From Smittium culicis (lineage: Eukaryota; Kickxellomycota; Harpellomycetes; Harpellales; Legeriomycetaceae), in assembly GCA_001970855.1 (NCBI GenBank), contig LSSN01001308.1:1-21439 (forward strand): DNA of 21,439 nucleotides, given 5' to 3'. The position numbers were made by a program, and so were the translations under genes. Positions 1 to 9,200 of this stretch are shown here, one piece after another. How positions within the stretch are numbered: the first letter of the stretch is position 1; every line of letters begins with the position of its first letter. The notes below the pieces were generated by a model. That model saw only the letters and a list, made by a program, of their open reading frames with translations. It did no database searches and had not been told where the DNA came from.

Positions 1-132
1 CCCAAAGAGCAACCCAAAGAGCAACCCAAAGAGCAACCCAAAGAGCAACCCAAAGAGCAACCCAAAGAGCAACCCAAAGAGCAACCCAAAGAGCAACCCA
101 AAGAGCAACCCAAAGAGCAACCCAAAGAGCTG
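1..132 (+). repeat. 12-bp tandem repeat (CCCAAAGAGCAA), ten perfect copies
   Basis: Positions 1-120 are ten identical 12-bp units, and an eleventh unit (121-132) differs in its last three bases. The unit length is a multiple of three, so copy changes keep the reading frame. The array reaches the window edge, so the true copy number is unknown. Perfect identity between copies suggests recent expansion or active homogenisation. Confidence 0.95.
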
Positions 133-335
133 CCGAAAGACATTCCCGTCAGCGAAATCCCGGGCTCCAAGCAGGACGGCCAGGTCGAGCTGATCAACAA
201 CGTGCAGTACCTGTGCAAGACGCTGCCGTGCACGAAATGCCGCCTTCGCAGCGCCGAAGAGATGGCCACCGCGCACTGCGCCAAGTCTTTGTTCAAGCAG
301 AAGAAGATCTGCTCGCTCGTTGCGCCGCAAACATC

Positions 336-367
<32 letters not shown>

Positions 368-543
368 GCCCCGAAACGCCCGAAACAATAACCACGTACA
401 GCGAGTGCTCGGATATCGACCAGTTCTCCAGCTCCCAATTTTACCACACCGAAACCGTTTTCCTGCTTCTCGGGCTACTCTTCCTTGCCTTAAGCGCATA
501 TCGCAAATCAAGATTGCTCAGTAAGCGGTACTCGCGCATTTAA
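1..543 (+). CDS. Partial PKEQ-repeat membrane protein, C-terminal part
   Basis: Frame 1 is open from the first base to a TAA ending at 543, giving 180 residues with no start, so the gene enters from outside the window. Residues 1-40 are ten identical Pro-Lys-Glu-Gln repeats, followed by two degenerate ones (PKEL, PKDI). Then come a Cys cluster (Cys72, 77, 80, 93, 104, with a CxxxxCxxC start), a run of nine Ala (113-121), an acidic Ser/Thr-rich linker with Cys136, a hydrophobic segment (about 152-167) and a basic tail rich in Arg and Lys. That order suggests a protein anchored near its C-terminus, with the repeats and Cys domain on the other side of the membrane. Frame 3 is also open here, but frame 1 has the strong G/C preference at third codon positions expected of the coding frame. 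I do not recognise the family. A surface or wall-associated protein is an inference. Confidence 0.7.
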
Positions 544-683
544 AATAGTATCTTACCTCGCCCATTTTTCACATTATGTTAACTTTACACCACCATCGCC
601 TCCCTTGCCATCCGTTCATTTAAATTTTCAATAATGATAATAATTTTTTTATCAAACATCAATCATCTTATATTATCTCCAAC

Positions 684-689
684 TTTATT
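684..689 (-). terminator. Candidate poly(A) signal for PMT4
   Basis: TTTATT on the plus strand reads AATAAA on the minus strand, about 127 bp after the PMT4 stop. If both this signal and the one at 702 are used, the two convergent transcripts overlap at their 3' ends. Confidence 0.3.
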
Positions 690-701
690 AAAAAAACATT
701 T

Positions 702-707
702 AATAAA
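702..707 (+). terminator. Candidate poly(A) signal AATAAA for gene 1
   Basis: AATAAA lies about 160 bp after the gene 1 stop codon, inside a run of overlapping AATAAA-like words. In such AT-rich DNA the hexamer is common, so this is only a plausible assignment. Confidence 0.3.
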
Positions 708-815
708 TAAATAAAATAAACAGTTCATTAGTCGTAAAATTTTGTAAAATCAGATGTGTTTATAGAAAGAAATTGGTCAAATAAATAAATAAGTAACAAA
801 AATAAAATAGAAAAA

Positions 816-3119
816 TTAAATGGCGTGGCTGCAGTCAATGTCCCAGGTTTTTAGCCACTTCATGCTTTCGCACTGATTTTTGGTGAATGTGCTGCCAAAA
901 GTTATTGGGTAAAAAACTACAAAGGAGTAAAACATAGCGAGCATTAAAGCGGTTATGACTATGGGTCTGACAAGCTTAGATATGGCAGAGTTTTTCAAAA
1001 TGTTCTTATTGTAAAAAGATATGCATGAGTCTAGGAGCCCGCAGAAAACCATTATAGAAAACCACAATGCAGCAAAGTAGTGGTGCAAGAACAGCTCACG
1101 GCCTATAATGTAAAATGGTAAATAGTGTGTACAGTAGCCAACAACAAGCAGCCCAACTTGGTAATTATCAAAAGACTCGAACAAAACGGACTTAGTTCGT
1201 TTGTAGTACAAGTGGTTAATGCCAGCTACAAGAATGAACATGATGACACTAGCAGAACTGAACCACCAAACAAGCGGGTTGCCTAGTTGGTAGATAACGC
1301 TACCTTTACCGCCCCAGTAAGCAGTACCTCTTTTTAGGAAAGGCCATTTTTGAGGACGGCTAGCAAACGGATGGTCACCAATAAGTTCGTTATTAACATT
1401 AATCATTCTGACATTATATTCAACAATCTTTTCCCACATGCTTAACTTTTTGTAAGATGTTTTTTCATTGTTAACAAGCTCAGGGTTTTCTTCACTTGAG
1501 AATTCTGCGTATTCGATTTGCCAGGTGGACATTCTTGGTGTGCAGCTTCGCATACAAACAACTTCAAATTGTTCGAATGCATATTTGGGTAGTTTCTTTC
1601 GCGTGTTGAAAAGTGCGCAGTTCATATTAACGTGGATGAGTCTGAATTTGGTGTTGATTGCTTCAATTTCAAGTTCGCCTTTACTATTTTTTTTGTTAGC
1701 GGAAGAAATGACTTCGACTCTAAAGTTGTCATTTGAATCACCATCAAAGTTTTCAGCGCCATAACCACTGAGTTCGAATTTGTTGTCGTCTTTGCTAACA
1801 GGGGCTTTGACGTCGTGGGAGTGTAGGTTTTTCCCTGTTTGAATATGTTTGAGTCGGATAATGTCGCCGTCTTTGAGTGGTACAACGGTTGAGTTTAAAG
1901 TGACGTTATATGCAGGAATAATTTTGAACAGGTTATTTTCGTCGGGGTAGCTATAAATCGTTATTTGTTGCTGCTTACTGGACTTTTCATCGGTCCAGCT
2001 ATGGCTATGCGAGTGCAAGTATCCGCTGCTTGTAGAAGTATGCTTGATTCTGACGGCAGAGCCAAAGTAGATATGTTTCATGGATAAAACTTCATCAGCG
2101 CCATCGAAAGATTTGTTGAATTCGGTGGTAAAACCGCCATCAGGAGTTTCAATTTTGTGCAAAACAATAAAGTGGGCAATGAAGGACATTATATAAACTG
2201 TGAGAGGAACAGCTATAAGGCAAATAGCTCTTGATGCAAATTGTTTAGTGTATTTCTCAGGAGAGACGTCCAAGTCAGCAATCATTTCCCAGAGGTCCAA
2301 TATGGTACAAATACCAATGAAGGCAACTAGGAATAGGGCGATCCATTTGCTGCTGAGGGCACAGCCCATATTGAAACCGGTTAGGAACAACCAGGTCCAC
2401 CAGGATACGGAGTAAGGGTTGTTATAAGTATTTCTGAAGAGAATGTAAAACATGACGGTGTAAACAGTGAAGAAGACCATTATGGAGTCCAGCAAGATGA
2501 GTCTTGACTGGGTAATTAAACCATTTTCGAAGCAAACCATGAAGGAGGCCAAAACAGAGCTTAATACACTGAATCCAGAGGCTCTAATGGTGACATATGA
2601 GGCGGGGACAATGAGGGCGCCCATGAGAGCAGACAAAAGTCGCATGCCAAAGTAGCTAACGTTGTTTGCGATATAGTCTTGGCCAATTTTTTCAAAGGCG
2701 AATATTCCGTCATATCCAGACAGTTTTCCGGCAAGGGCAAACATCATTTTAGCAAGGGGCGGATGGAGATCGAAGAAGTAAGTTCTGTTAATATATTTTC
2801 CGGCGAATTTGCCAAAGTGAACTTCATCGAATACAACTTCGGTGGGATGCGCGAGTCGGTAGGTGCGGAAAAACACAGAGAATATGGTGATCGAAATGAT
2901 GAGCAAGTAGTCTAATGCATTAAATGATACAGGTTGGAAAGTAATAAGCTTCTTTAGTTTCTTTGGAAGAGACTCGGGTTTTTCGAATGGGGGAGGGCTA
3001 GATGAGCTGGAGTCATCAGCTCTAGTATCGTTAATTTTTGGAGTAAGGTTTCTGTTACGCACGGCTGATTGCGTAACAGAAGAGGATATTGCGGTGCTTT
3101 CGGTATGGCTCTTTGCCAT
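816..3119 (-). CDS. PMT4: Pmt4/POMT1-type dolichyl-phosphate-mannose protein O-mannosyltransferase
   Basis: This enzyme transfers mannose from dolichyl-phosphate-mannose to Ser/Thr of secretory proteins in the ER lumen (family GT39). The 767 residues match the usual fungal Pmt length. A polar N-terminus (1-65) precedes the first membrane segment. The loop-1 motif FDEVHFGKF starts at residue 97 with the catalytic Asp98-Glu99, followed by RTYFFDLHPPLAKM (112-125). The FDEVHFGKF wording fits the Pmt4 subfamily rather than Pmt2, which carries WDEAHFGKF. Several membrane helices (about 68-320) lead to a lumenal region with three MIR repeats (about 348-540; LHSH motifs at 368 and 432, a weaker third near 493). 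The conserved segment DHPFASRPQKWPF (582-594) and four C-terminal helices follow, ending in a WLKTWDIDC motif. No intron is needed. The start is the first ATG of the open frame. The third codon positions are AT-rich, unlike gene 1. Confidence 0.95.
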   Translation of the reverse strand: MAKSHTESTAISSSVTQSAVRNRNLTPKINDTRADDSSSSSPPPFEKPESLPKKLKKLITFQPVSFNALDYLLIISITIFSVFFRTYRLAHPTEVVFDEVHFGKFAGKYINRTYFFDLHPPLAKMMFALAGKLSGYDGIFAFEKIGQDYIANNVSYFGMRLLSALMGALIVPASYVTIRASGFSVLSSVLASFMVCFENGLITQSRLILLDSIMVFFTVYTVMFYILFRNTYNNPYSVSWWTWLFLTGFNMGCALSSKWIALFLVAFIGICTILDLWEMIADLDVSPEKYTKQFASRAICLIAVPLTVYIMSFIAHFIVLHKIETPDGGFTTEFNKSFDGADEVLSMKHIYFGSAVRIKHTSTSSGYLHSHSHSWTDEKSSKQQQITIYSYPDENNLFKIIPAYNVTLNSTVVPLKDGDIIRLKHIQTGKNLHSHDVKAPVSKDDNKFELSGYGAENFDGDSNDNFRVEVISSANKKNSKGELEIEAINTKFRLIHVNMNCALFNTRKKLPKYAFEQFEVVCMRSCTPRMSTWQIEYAEFSSEENPELVNNEKTSYKKLSMWEKIVEYNVRMINVNNELIGDHPFASRPQKWPFLKRGTAYWGGKGSVIYQLGNPLVWWFSSASVIMFILVAGINHLYYKRTKSVLFESFDNYQVGLLVVGYCTHYLPFYIIGRELFLHHYFAALWFSIMVFCGLLDSCISFYNKNILKNSAISKLVRPIVITALMLAMFYSFVVFYPITFGSTFTKNQCESMKWLKTWDIDCSHAI

Positions 3120-3561
3120 GATTTATTATGTTGCTGAGAAGTGAGTAACTCGTAGAATCGTAAAAGCAAAGCAGAAGTAGAGGCAGATGAGGGGGGGGGG
3201 TATATGAGTATGAAATGAACGTGGCTTTATTGTTGAATCAATAGAGAAGAGTAAGCTAAAGATGGATAAAAAGGCATAAAAGCTAGAAGAGGCTTTCGAC
3301 GTAGCAAGGTAAAGCTTTTAAAATGGCAGGCAAGCCGAAGTGCGATGTTTTTTTTTTTTAAGCTGTGCATTCTGAGCTTCGAATTCTGCATACAATAAAC
3401 CTGCTGTTCTCGTAGCCTATAAACTCTTTCCCATTGTCTGCCAACCGTCCTTCCGCCTAATTCGTTCTCCCCAACAATCACACTTCGTGATTCTCAATCT
3501 TTACTGGACAGATAAATTCGTTCCTGTTATCCGATTAGCGCAATCTACGTCGTGCCTAGTA

Positions 3562-3655
3562 ATTGGCTACTAACTGGAATTTAAAATTATTATGGCCAAT
3601 GAATGAGCGGGATCAAATCGTTCACAATCGAAGCGCTCTTGCGGAACATTATTGG
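3562..3655. promoter_or_regulatory. CCAAT-box cluster upstream of PMT4
   Basis: Three CCAAT pentamers lie within 94 bp: reverse orientation at 3562-3566 and 3651-3655 (both inside ATTGGCTA) and forward at 3596-3600. They are 443-536 bp upstream of the PMT4 start. CCAAT is the core site of the fungal HAP/NF-Y complex. The spacing and local GC rise make a promoter or upstream activating region plausible, but binding is inferred. Confidence 0.4.
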
Positions 3656-3705
3656 CTATATTCATAAACAGGGATATATTATTAGAGTATTTTGGGTTAA
3701 AATTC

Positions 3706-3758
3706 GGATAGCTGATATATTTTTTTTTTCATAAATTGATTTTATGGATAGCTGATAT
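3706..3758 (+). repeat. Short direct repeat GGATAGCTGATAT, 40-bp period
   Basis: The 13-mer GGATAGCTGATAT occurs at 3706-3718 and 3746-3758, separated by a T-rich stretch. It lies about 600 bp upstream of PMT4. No function is evident. Confidence 0.6.
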
Positions 3759-4815
3759 GCTGAGCTTATCTGTCGATTTGAGTTTTGTTATTGTGAGGGT
3801 TTTTGTTTTCCCACAATGATACTTTAGTCGCAAATTGGCATAGAATAGGAGCCTTGTTCATTCTCGAATTTTACTACACAATCAGATTTCTGTACTCCAC
3901 ACATTCTTAGTCAAAAAATGCCTATACTTATACCTTACCTCTTCGTCCTTTTTATTATATCTTGACTATAGCCTAGAGCTCACTGATTAACTTTGCCTTT
4001 TAAGAACAAAGTCGCCAAATCTTTTTTGGGGTCGTAATTTATCTATGGAGCGATAATTGTTTATTCTCTTTTATCGAATTTTCATCTTGTAAAGTTATTC
4101 ATATACCGTGTGACTTATTATCACACCCTTAGAACAAATAAATACATTGGTATATAAAAAAAATATAATAACAAGGATTCAAATGAAAACTATTTTGCTT
4201 TGAAGAAAATCTGTTTAATGAACTCGCTATCTTTTTTATCAGTTAAAGAATCATATGGTATTTTCGCAGCAAATGATATATTTAAATTTAAAGTTTGCGA
4301 TTATTGTAAATTTAGAGTATTAAACCAAATAACTTGCAAATCAATTAAAAAAATTTCAAATAAGCAATTAAAAAGCTTCCCTCAAGCTTTCATCTAAATT
4401 GAACATTTATTTCCCGCATGAGAACCAAAAAAATAATAATATAACTCATAGTTATTACTAAAATTCTCATTTATGAACTAAACAATATTTAATCTCCCAT
4501 CAGTTGTGTGAAAAAGTGATAATACTTTTTTTAATTAACTCTCTGTACATGAAATAATTTCATTAACAAAACCTTTTTCTTAAAACAAGATTAATTAGTA
4601 AATAATATAGTCTAACCAAATAATGGCATTTAGTTTATTCTGTTTAAAGTCTTTTCAGAATAGCCGAATTTTGAGTAGCCTAGATCATAGCTGCCTTAGC
4701 TGTTTATACGCCCATTCTCAAATAAACCCATATTAAAAAATTATAGCGCTCGTAAATTAACATATTTTCTTTTTCTCTTAATAATACAATTGCCCAAGCT
4801 TTATTCCTTTAGAGT

Positions 4816-4835
4816 CTGAAGTGTGCACACTTCAG
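4816..4835. repeat. Perfect 20-bp palindrome
   Basis: CTGAAGTGTGCACACTTCAG equals its own reverse complement over all 20 bases. It is 50 percent GC inside DNA that is roughly 25 percent GC. It could be a dimeric protein-binding site or a small extruded hairpin; no gene is close by. Confidence 0.8.
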
Positions 4836-5482
4836 CTATGACGAAAATCGGATTTACAAAGGTATATACGATTGCTCAAAACAGTCGCGCCATACCAACT
4901 TATTACACATAATTAAATCCTTCTCGATTTACCAGAATATTACAGCTACGTTTCTTATTATCCTTATCTAATAAAGCCGAGAAATATAAAGCTATTAATA
5001 ATGCGTAATATATTTAAATGTCTTAATTCTTGCACATCATTAAGCTGATAATTTTACGTTTAAATCAAATTATGAAACCTCTCTGAATGTCGATATATAC
5101 CACAATGGATAGATAAATACGTTGTTGCTATATAAGCGAGTCATAGGAATTTATTGGATTTTAATAAAGTTTTGTCGAGAATGAATATTTTAATCATTTA
5201 CTCTTACGAATAAAAAAGTTTAAAAGTACAATCAGAACGTTGAAACCAAATACTGATCCAAAGTGTTAAATCCATTACGCTCCATCATTATCATTTTTTT
5301 TCATTATCAAGATCGAACATATAATATTTTACCATTCTTATTTTGAGACAAAACGACTACTTTATAATATTTAAGTGAAGTATAAACAATTGTATTCATT
5401 ACTATTTTAAAGAATTATTTATTTAAAACTACAATAGATAAAAATAACGCTTAAATTCTATAGCTTTTTTGAATGTGTAAGC

Positions 5483-5498
5483 CATTCTGTACAGAATG
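5483..5498. repeat. Perfect 16-bp palindrome
   Basis: CATTCTGTACAGAATG is self-complementary over 16 bases. At this length a chance origin in 21 kb is reasonable, so it is recorded only as visible structure. Confidence 0.5.
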
Positions 5499-7504
5499 CA
5501 CTTATAAAATTCGCCTTGTCATTATTTATCAATTTACACCTTGAATTGATTCCACATTGAGTACATACCACTCATGACCTTTAAAACAACAAAACCAAGC
5601 ATGTGTAAACTAAAAGTAGAGTTATGATCGAAATTTTGATCCATAGATAAAAAAAAAAATTAATCAGTACTTTGTAAAAAAAAAAAAAATGCGTATCAGC
5701 TAAGCATAAATGGATTTTTTAAGTAAGCTGAACAATCCAGCACATATAAACCTGTAAAATGGTTTACTATTTTTGTGCGGTTATGCTATCAAGCCATTAA
5801 CACAATAATTATTTATATTTAAAATGTTCTAGGAGTACTAACAATAAAATAGATCACGCTTGGAAACAGAGAAAATTAAATAAAAAAGTACTATATTGTG
5901 TGTAGTTTAAACCAAGTTATATTACTTTCAAGATAATTTTTAAGTTCGGTTTAGTTAGTCAAGTATACTAAATATTTTTTTATAGTACTGCGAATAATCG
6001 ATAATTATTGGCCTATGAATGAATTATATCGAATAGATAAAGTCAATAAAAATCATCAGCAAATCAAGATAATAATTTTTTTACTGGAATATATCCACAA
6101 AATAGGCTAATTATACTTCTCTCTTTTTGAAGTTTGTTGAATTTATAATTTGATTGCTACAAGTAAATAATAATGAAAAAGCCCGCAATTGGGACAAAAG
6201 TCAGATATTCTGCAAGTCATCTCAAATCAGATGTTCTTTTAAGTATAGTATCAGTAATTGACTCGATCACAAACAGGCTTATTCACCTATATACAAGTAA
6301 TTTTACTAAATCATTATATGAAAAAAAATTTTTTTGTATTTAAATATAAGCAATACAAGTCCAAAATATCAAAATACTAATGAACGTTTCTTAGCAATCC
6401 TCAATCTGTCTCCTCCGATTAAAAATATGTATAATCAGTAACCCCTCGCACCTCCTACCAAAAAATAATAGATCCTTGGAGATAATGCATACCTAATAAA
6501 CTTTCATTTATCTATGTATCTAAAATTTCAAGGGAGGGTGAGAAATAACAACTCTTTTTAATTTTGCTTATCAAAGTATCATGCAATCGCTTCAATGGAA
6601 GAGAGAGAGGAAGAGGGAAACTCCTCGTTCAATTAATAAAAGTGATTTATAGCCTGATTTTTAATGATTAAATAACATCTGACAAAAAAAAAAAAACTAT
6701 GAATTATGTGCTGTTTACGCTGTACGTGAAAGATGAAAAAAAAAATTAAGCCAAGTTTCCACGCCATAATTATTTTATTTTTTATTTATAATTTTGGTTA
6801 ATATCTATTCAGGTTTCAATTATAAATTATTGGTTTCAGTCAAGAATCAGGGTGGTAAAAAAAAATTTATCAGCAAAGACAAATGACTGATATTAAAATG
6901 CTCTAATTCTTAACATTTGAAATCTACTTGACCTTGTTTTCTGTATAGGATACAAAAAGGATGTGGCAGGTTTATTTTATTTTATTTTTTTCATCTGAAA
7001 AAAATATAGTTGCGAGGCAAATAAGCAAATGTACAACCAGGTGCAGAATGATCAGGCAATATAGCTTAAACTGGTTTAGATATAAAAAAAAGAAAAGAAA
7101 AAAGTATCGGAAAAATACATTACTCTTTATGTATATTAAACAAATGTTAAAGATACGCTGGATTTTTTATATTTCCAGTTTTGGCCACTTTTCTATACAT
7201 TAGGTCTACTTTTTTGTTTTTATAACAAAAATACTTCAACTTTTACAAATACTTGCATCAAACTATATGTATTTCTTCACTAACGCCAAACAATAAAATC
7301 AGTTTATGTTTGATAATTACTTCGTTAGACCATATTTCTTATCGAGACAAGTTAAATTTTTTTATTTTTTATTCATCGCTAAAGATACGTATATGCATAA
7401 ACCACAAAAGATGAGTATCGTTTCTTATACAGCAAGGTTTTTTTTTTAGTTTTTTTATTTTTTCGTATAATAAAATACAAACAAAAAAAAAATTTAATCT
7501 CGAC

Positions 7505-7583
7505 ACAATTAAAGCGGCAATCTTGGATGAGCGGTAATTGGAATAGGTGGTGGGATGTGGAGGATCGGAGGATGGCAAGCCCA

Positions 7584-7617
<34 letters not shown>

Positions 7618-7631
7618 AACCAACAATTAAA
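7505..7631 (+). mobile_element. Candidate short retroposed element with A29 tail
   Basis: A 72-bp segment (7514-7585) of roughly 50 percent GC sits in very AT-rich DNA and is followed directly by 29 consecutive A (7586-7614). The 9-mer ACAATTAAA occurs just before it (7505-7513) and shortly after the tail (7623-7631), as a target-site duplication would. Seven bases (TCCAACC) separate the tail from the second copy, so the duplication is imperfect or the match is chance. TGGATGAGCGG near 7521 and GGATCGGAG near 7562 loosely recall RNA polymerase III A and B boxes, but the segment does not fold as a tRNA that I can see. It lies antisense in the 3' region of the phosducin-like gene. A SINE or other retroposed small RNA is the best reading but not proven. 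Confidence 0.35.
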
Positions 7632-8419
7632 TCATTTCGAATTTGCGGAGGTACGCAGTAAATGTGTCCATGGTCATATCAACACCGCCGAGTTTGTCGA
7701 TACGCACGAGCTGGTTGACAATGTTGCCGTTCTTGTAGAAAATGAGCGTTGGCATGTTGACGAGCGGGTACTTGTCGATACACTTGGTGCCTTCAATGTT
7801 TACAAACTTCGTCGACGGGTGCTCGCGCGCAAGCTTTTGGAAGTAGCTCGTCACCAGCAGCGACTCCTCCACGCCCGGCGCGTACAGATGCACCGCCACC
7901 GCGCACGCCCCATCGCGGCTGCACACAGTCACCTCGCGCTCGTAGTCGGGCTTCGATATGTTCACCAGCTCGCCGAAATTGCCCTTACTCGCCAGCTCGT
8001 GCATCCGCTCGCGCCTTTTATTGCAATTTTACATTTTGTTAATTTATACATATATTTTTATTATTATCGTAAATGAAAAAAACTTGGAATGACTCCAGGC
8101 ATATACGTGCAATGGGATTCCATCGTTTATAAAATGAATGAAATATTGATTAAGTGAAAGTTATTTTTTTTTTTTTCGATTAAGTGAGGTTATACCTGTA
8201 CTGATCGTATATCGCCTCATTGTCTTCCTCGTTCATCAAGAGATCCTCGATTTCATCGTCGCTAAGGTCATCAAATTTGGTTTCTTGCTCGAGTTTGTCG
8301 CGCTGCTCCACTAACAGGTCGAACACTTCGTTTGACGATATCTCCTTCTCTTTCTCCGGGATGATCTTGTGTTTCCTCAAGATATCGTTCCACTCAGTAT
8401 CCTCGTTTGGATCTTGCAT
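7627..8419 (-). CDS. Phosducin-like protein, PDCL3/Plp2 group, spliced (join 7627-8014, 8196-8419)
   Basis: Two exons join into 203 residues plus stop. Exon 1 starts with MQDPNEDTEWNDILR, the hallmark opening of PDCL3/Plp2 proteins, then an acidic helical region (DDLSDDEIEDLL, 50-61). Joining ..CAGTACAG to GCGCGAG.. restores the frame and gives QYRRERMHEL (73-82), matching the conserved Arg-rich helix of the family. Exon 2 encodes the thioredoxin-like domain: NISKPDYEREVT (93-104), a CIDKYP motif at 153-158, and the cis-Pro segment NMPTLIFYKNG (161-171). The family acts as cytosolic co-chaperone of the CCT/TRiC chaperonin in actin and tubulin folding. The acidic C-terminal tail of many relatives is missing and the protein ends right after the last thioredoxin-fold helix. 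Exon 2 is strikingly GC-rich in its first half. The ATG at 8004 is internal, not a start. Confidence 0.9.
8015..8195 (-). other. Intron of the phosducin-like gene, 181 bp
   Basis: The 5' site is AG|GTATAA (intron starts at 8195) and the 3' site is AAAAG|G (intron ends at 8015). A branch-like ATTAAC lies about 24 bases before the 3' end. The exon ends are phase 2 and 1, so splicing preserves the frame, and the joined protein aligns through the junction with the known family. Without splicing exon 1 stops at 8180. Confidence 0.88.
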
Positions 8420-9200
8420 CTCTTTTTCTTTATCGCTATTGTTTTTTTTTTTAAACTAATCGGACTATAAAATAAAAGGCCTTTTTTGATCTTTTGCTTA
8501 CTTCTTTTTTATGCAAATAAGTCTGCCTTTTTTTTTTTTTCATGACCTTTTATAACTTTTTTTTTTTTAAATTTATTTTTAATTGGAAGTTTGGCCGCTT
8601 ATCGAAATATATAAAAAATAAAATAAAATCAAGCTAGCCAACCAAATATCCCATCAATAAATTGAAATTTTGAATGGAATTATTTATTGGACACTAATTG
8701 CAATGGGACCAATAGATTATTACTACTATATGGTCCATTCCAATTACGGCTTTCTTTTGAATATAAGTATGTTGGGACCTAATATATAGGAGTAAATAAA
8801 ATAGATGCCTGATTAATAACTATAAACTTTAACGCCTCTATTTGTTGTTACCTGTCTAGGCGAGATAAGATATATTATTGAGGAAAACGGCTAAAAAAAA
8901 AAAAAGGTTTTCTTCTCACTTTATAATAAGCAAACTGTAAAAGAGATTGAGATGTTTTTGCAAGAAAAAGTTGACCAAATAAAACAGGGGAAGAAGAATT
9001 AAAAAAAATAGAATCTACATAATTTTTTTTTTTTTTTTTTTTTAATTTGCTAGTTTTTCTTGAAAAATCTAGAATGAAAATTTTTAATTGACAAAAAAAA
9101 AATAAATAGTAATATTTAGAAGGTAGTGAGTAGGGAGGAGAGATGTTTATGTATACAAAAAAAGAAGGAAAAAAAAAAAAAGTGAAGATGTGCTAAAACT
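8420..9200. other. Intergenic region: phosducin-like promoter and ZDS 3' region
   Basis: Both flanking genes are on the minus strand. The right part (about 9000-9200) is the 3' flank of the Zds-like gene and includes T21 (9023-9043). The left part is the upstream region of the phosducin-like gene, with a TATA-like stretch (TTTTATTTTATAG on the minus strand, near 8465-8477), long T runs, and a minus-oriented CCAAT at 8582-8586. AGCTAGCCAACCAAA (8632-8646) is repeated at 13557. No ORF is supportable. Confidence 0.5.
8695..8746. repeat. Imperfect inverted repeat with CCAAT motifs
   Basis: Arms 8695-8711 and 8731-8746 are reverse complements apart from one mismatch and one extra base, with a 19-bp loop. 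A CCAAT pentamer starts at 8709 in the first arm and another at 8740 in the second. It sits between the ZDS 3' end and the phosducin-like promoter and could be a regulatory stem or a relic. Confidence 0.55.

Larger units (their letters stand above)
544..815. other. Tail-to-tail intergenic region between gene 1 and PMT4
   Basis: This 272-bp AT-rich spacer lies between two convergent stop codons. It must hold both 3' ends. AATAAA-type signals occur on both strands, and runs of AATAAATAAATAA fill 700-720 and 778-792. No ORF or RNA gene is visible. Confidence 0.7.
3120..7504. other. 4.4 kb AT-rich region with no supportable gene
   Basis: The part next to 3119 is the PMT4 upstream region: a pyrimidine-rich leader on the minus strand, a G10 tract (3191-3200) and a CCAAT cluster at 3562-3655. 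Beyond about 3700 the sequence is AT-rich with many homopolymer A/T runs. The longest open frames (4200-4397, 6961-7203, 7369-7626) are 65-85 codons, within what this base composition gives by chance, and their products are low-complexity. I saw no tRNA-like B box or rRNA sequence. Notable local structures are listed separately. Confidence 0.6.

Noticed and set aside
1..120. CRISPR array at the left edge
   Set aside because: The units are contiguous 12-mers without spacers and are in frame with a coding sequence in a eukaryotic contig.
213..524. Open frame 3 over gene 1, an Arg-rich product
   Set aside because: It overlaps the frame-1 gene and lacks its G/C third-position bias. The Arg run is just the GCC triplet repeat read out of frame. 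It is open only because the region is GC-rich.
7369..7626. 85-codon minus-strand ORF with a Phe run
   Set aside because: It reads through the T29 tract and the retroposon-like segment in the 3' flank. It begins after the phosducin-like stop and resembles no family.
7627..8004. A stand-alone 125-residue thioredoxin-like protein starting at 8004
   Set aside because: The in-frame bases before the ATG encode the conserved RRER helix and a splice acceptor. The missing N-terminus is found intact in the exon at 8196-8419.
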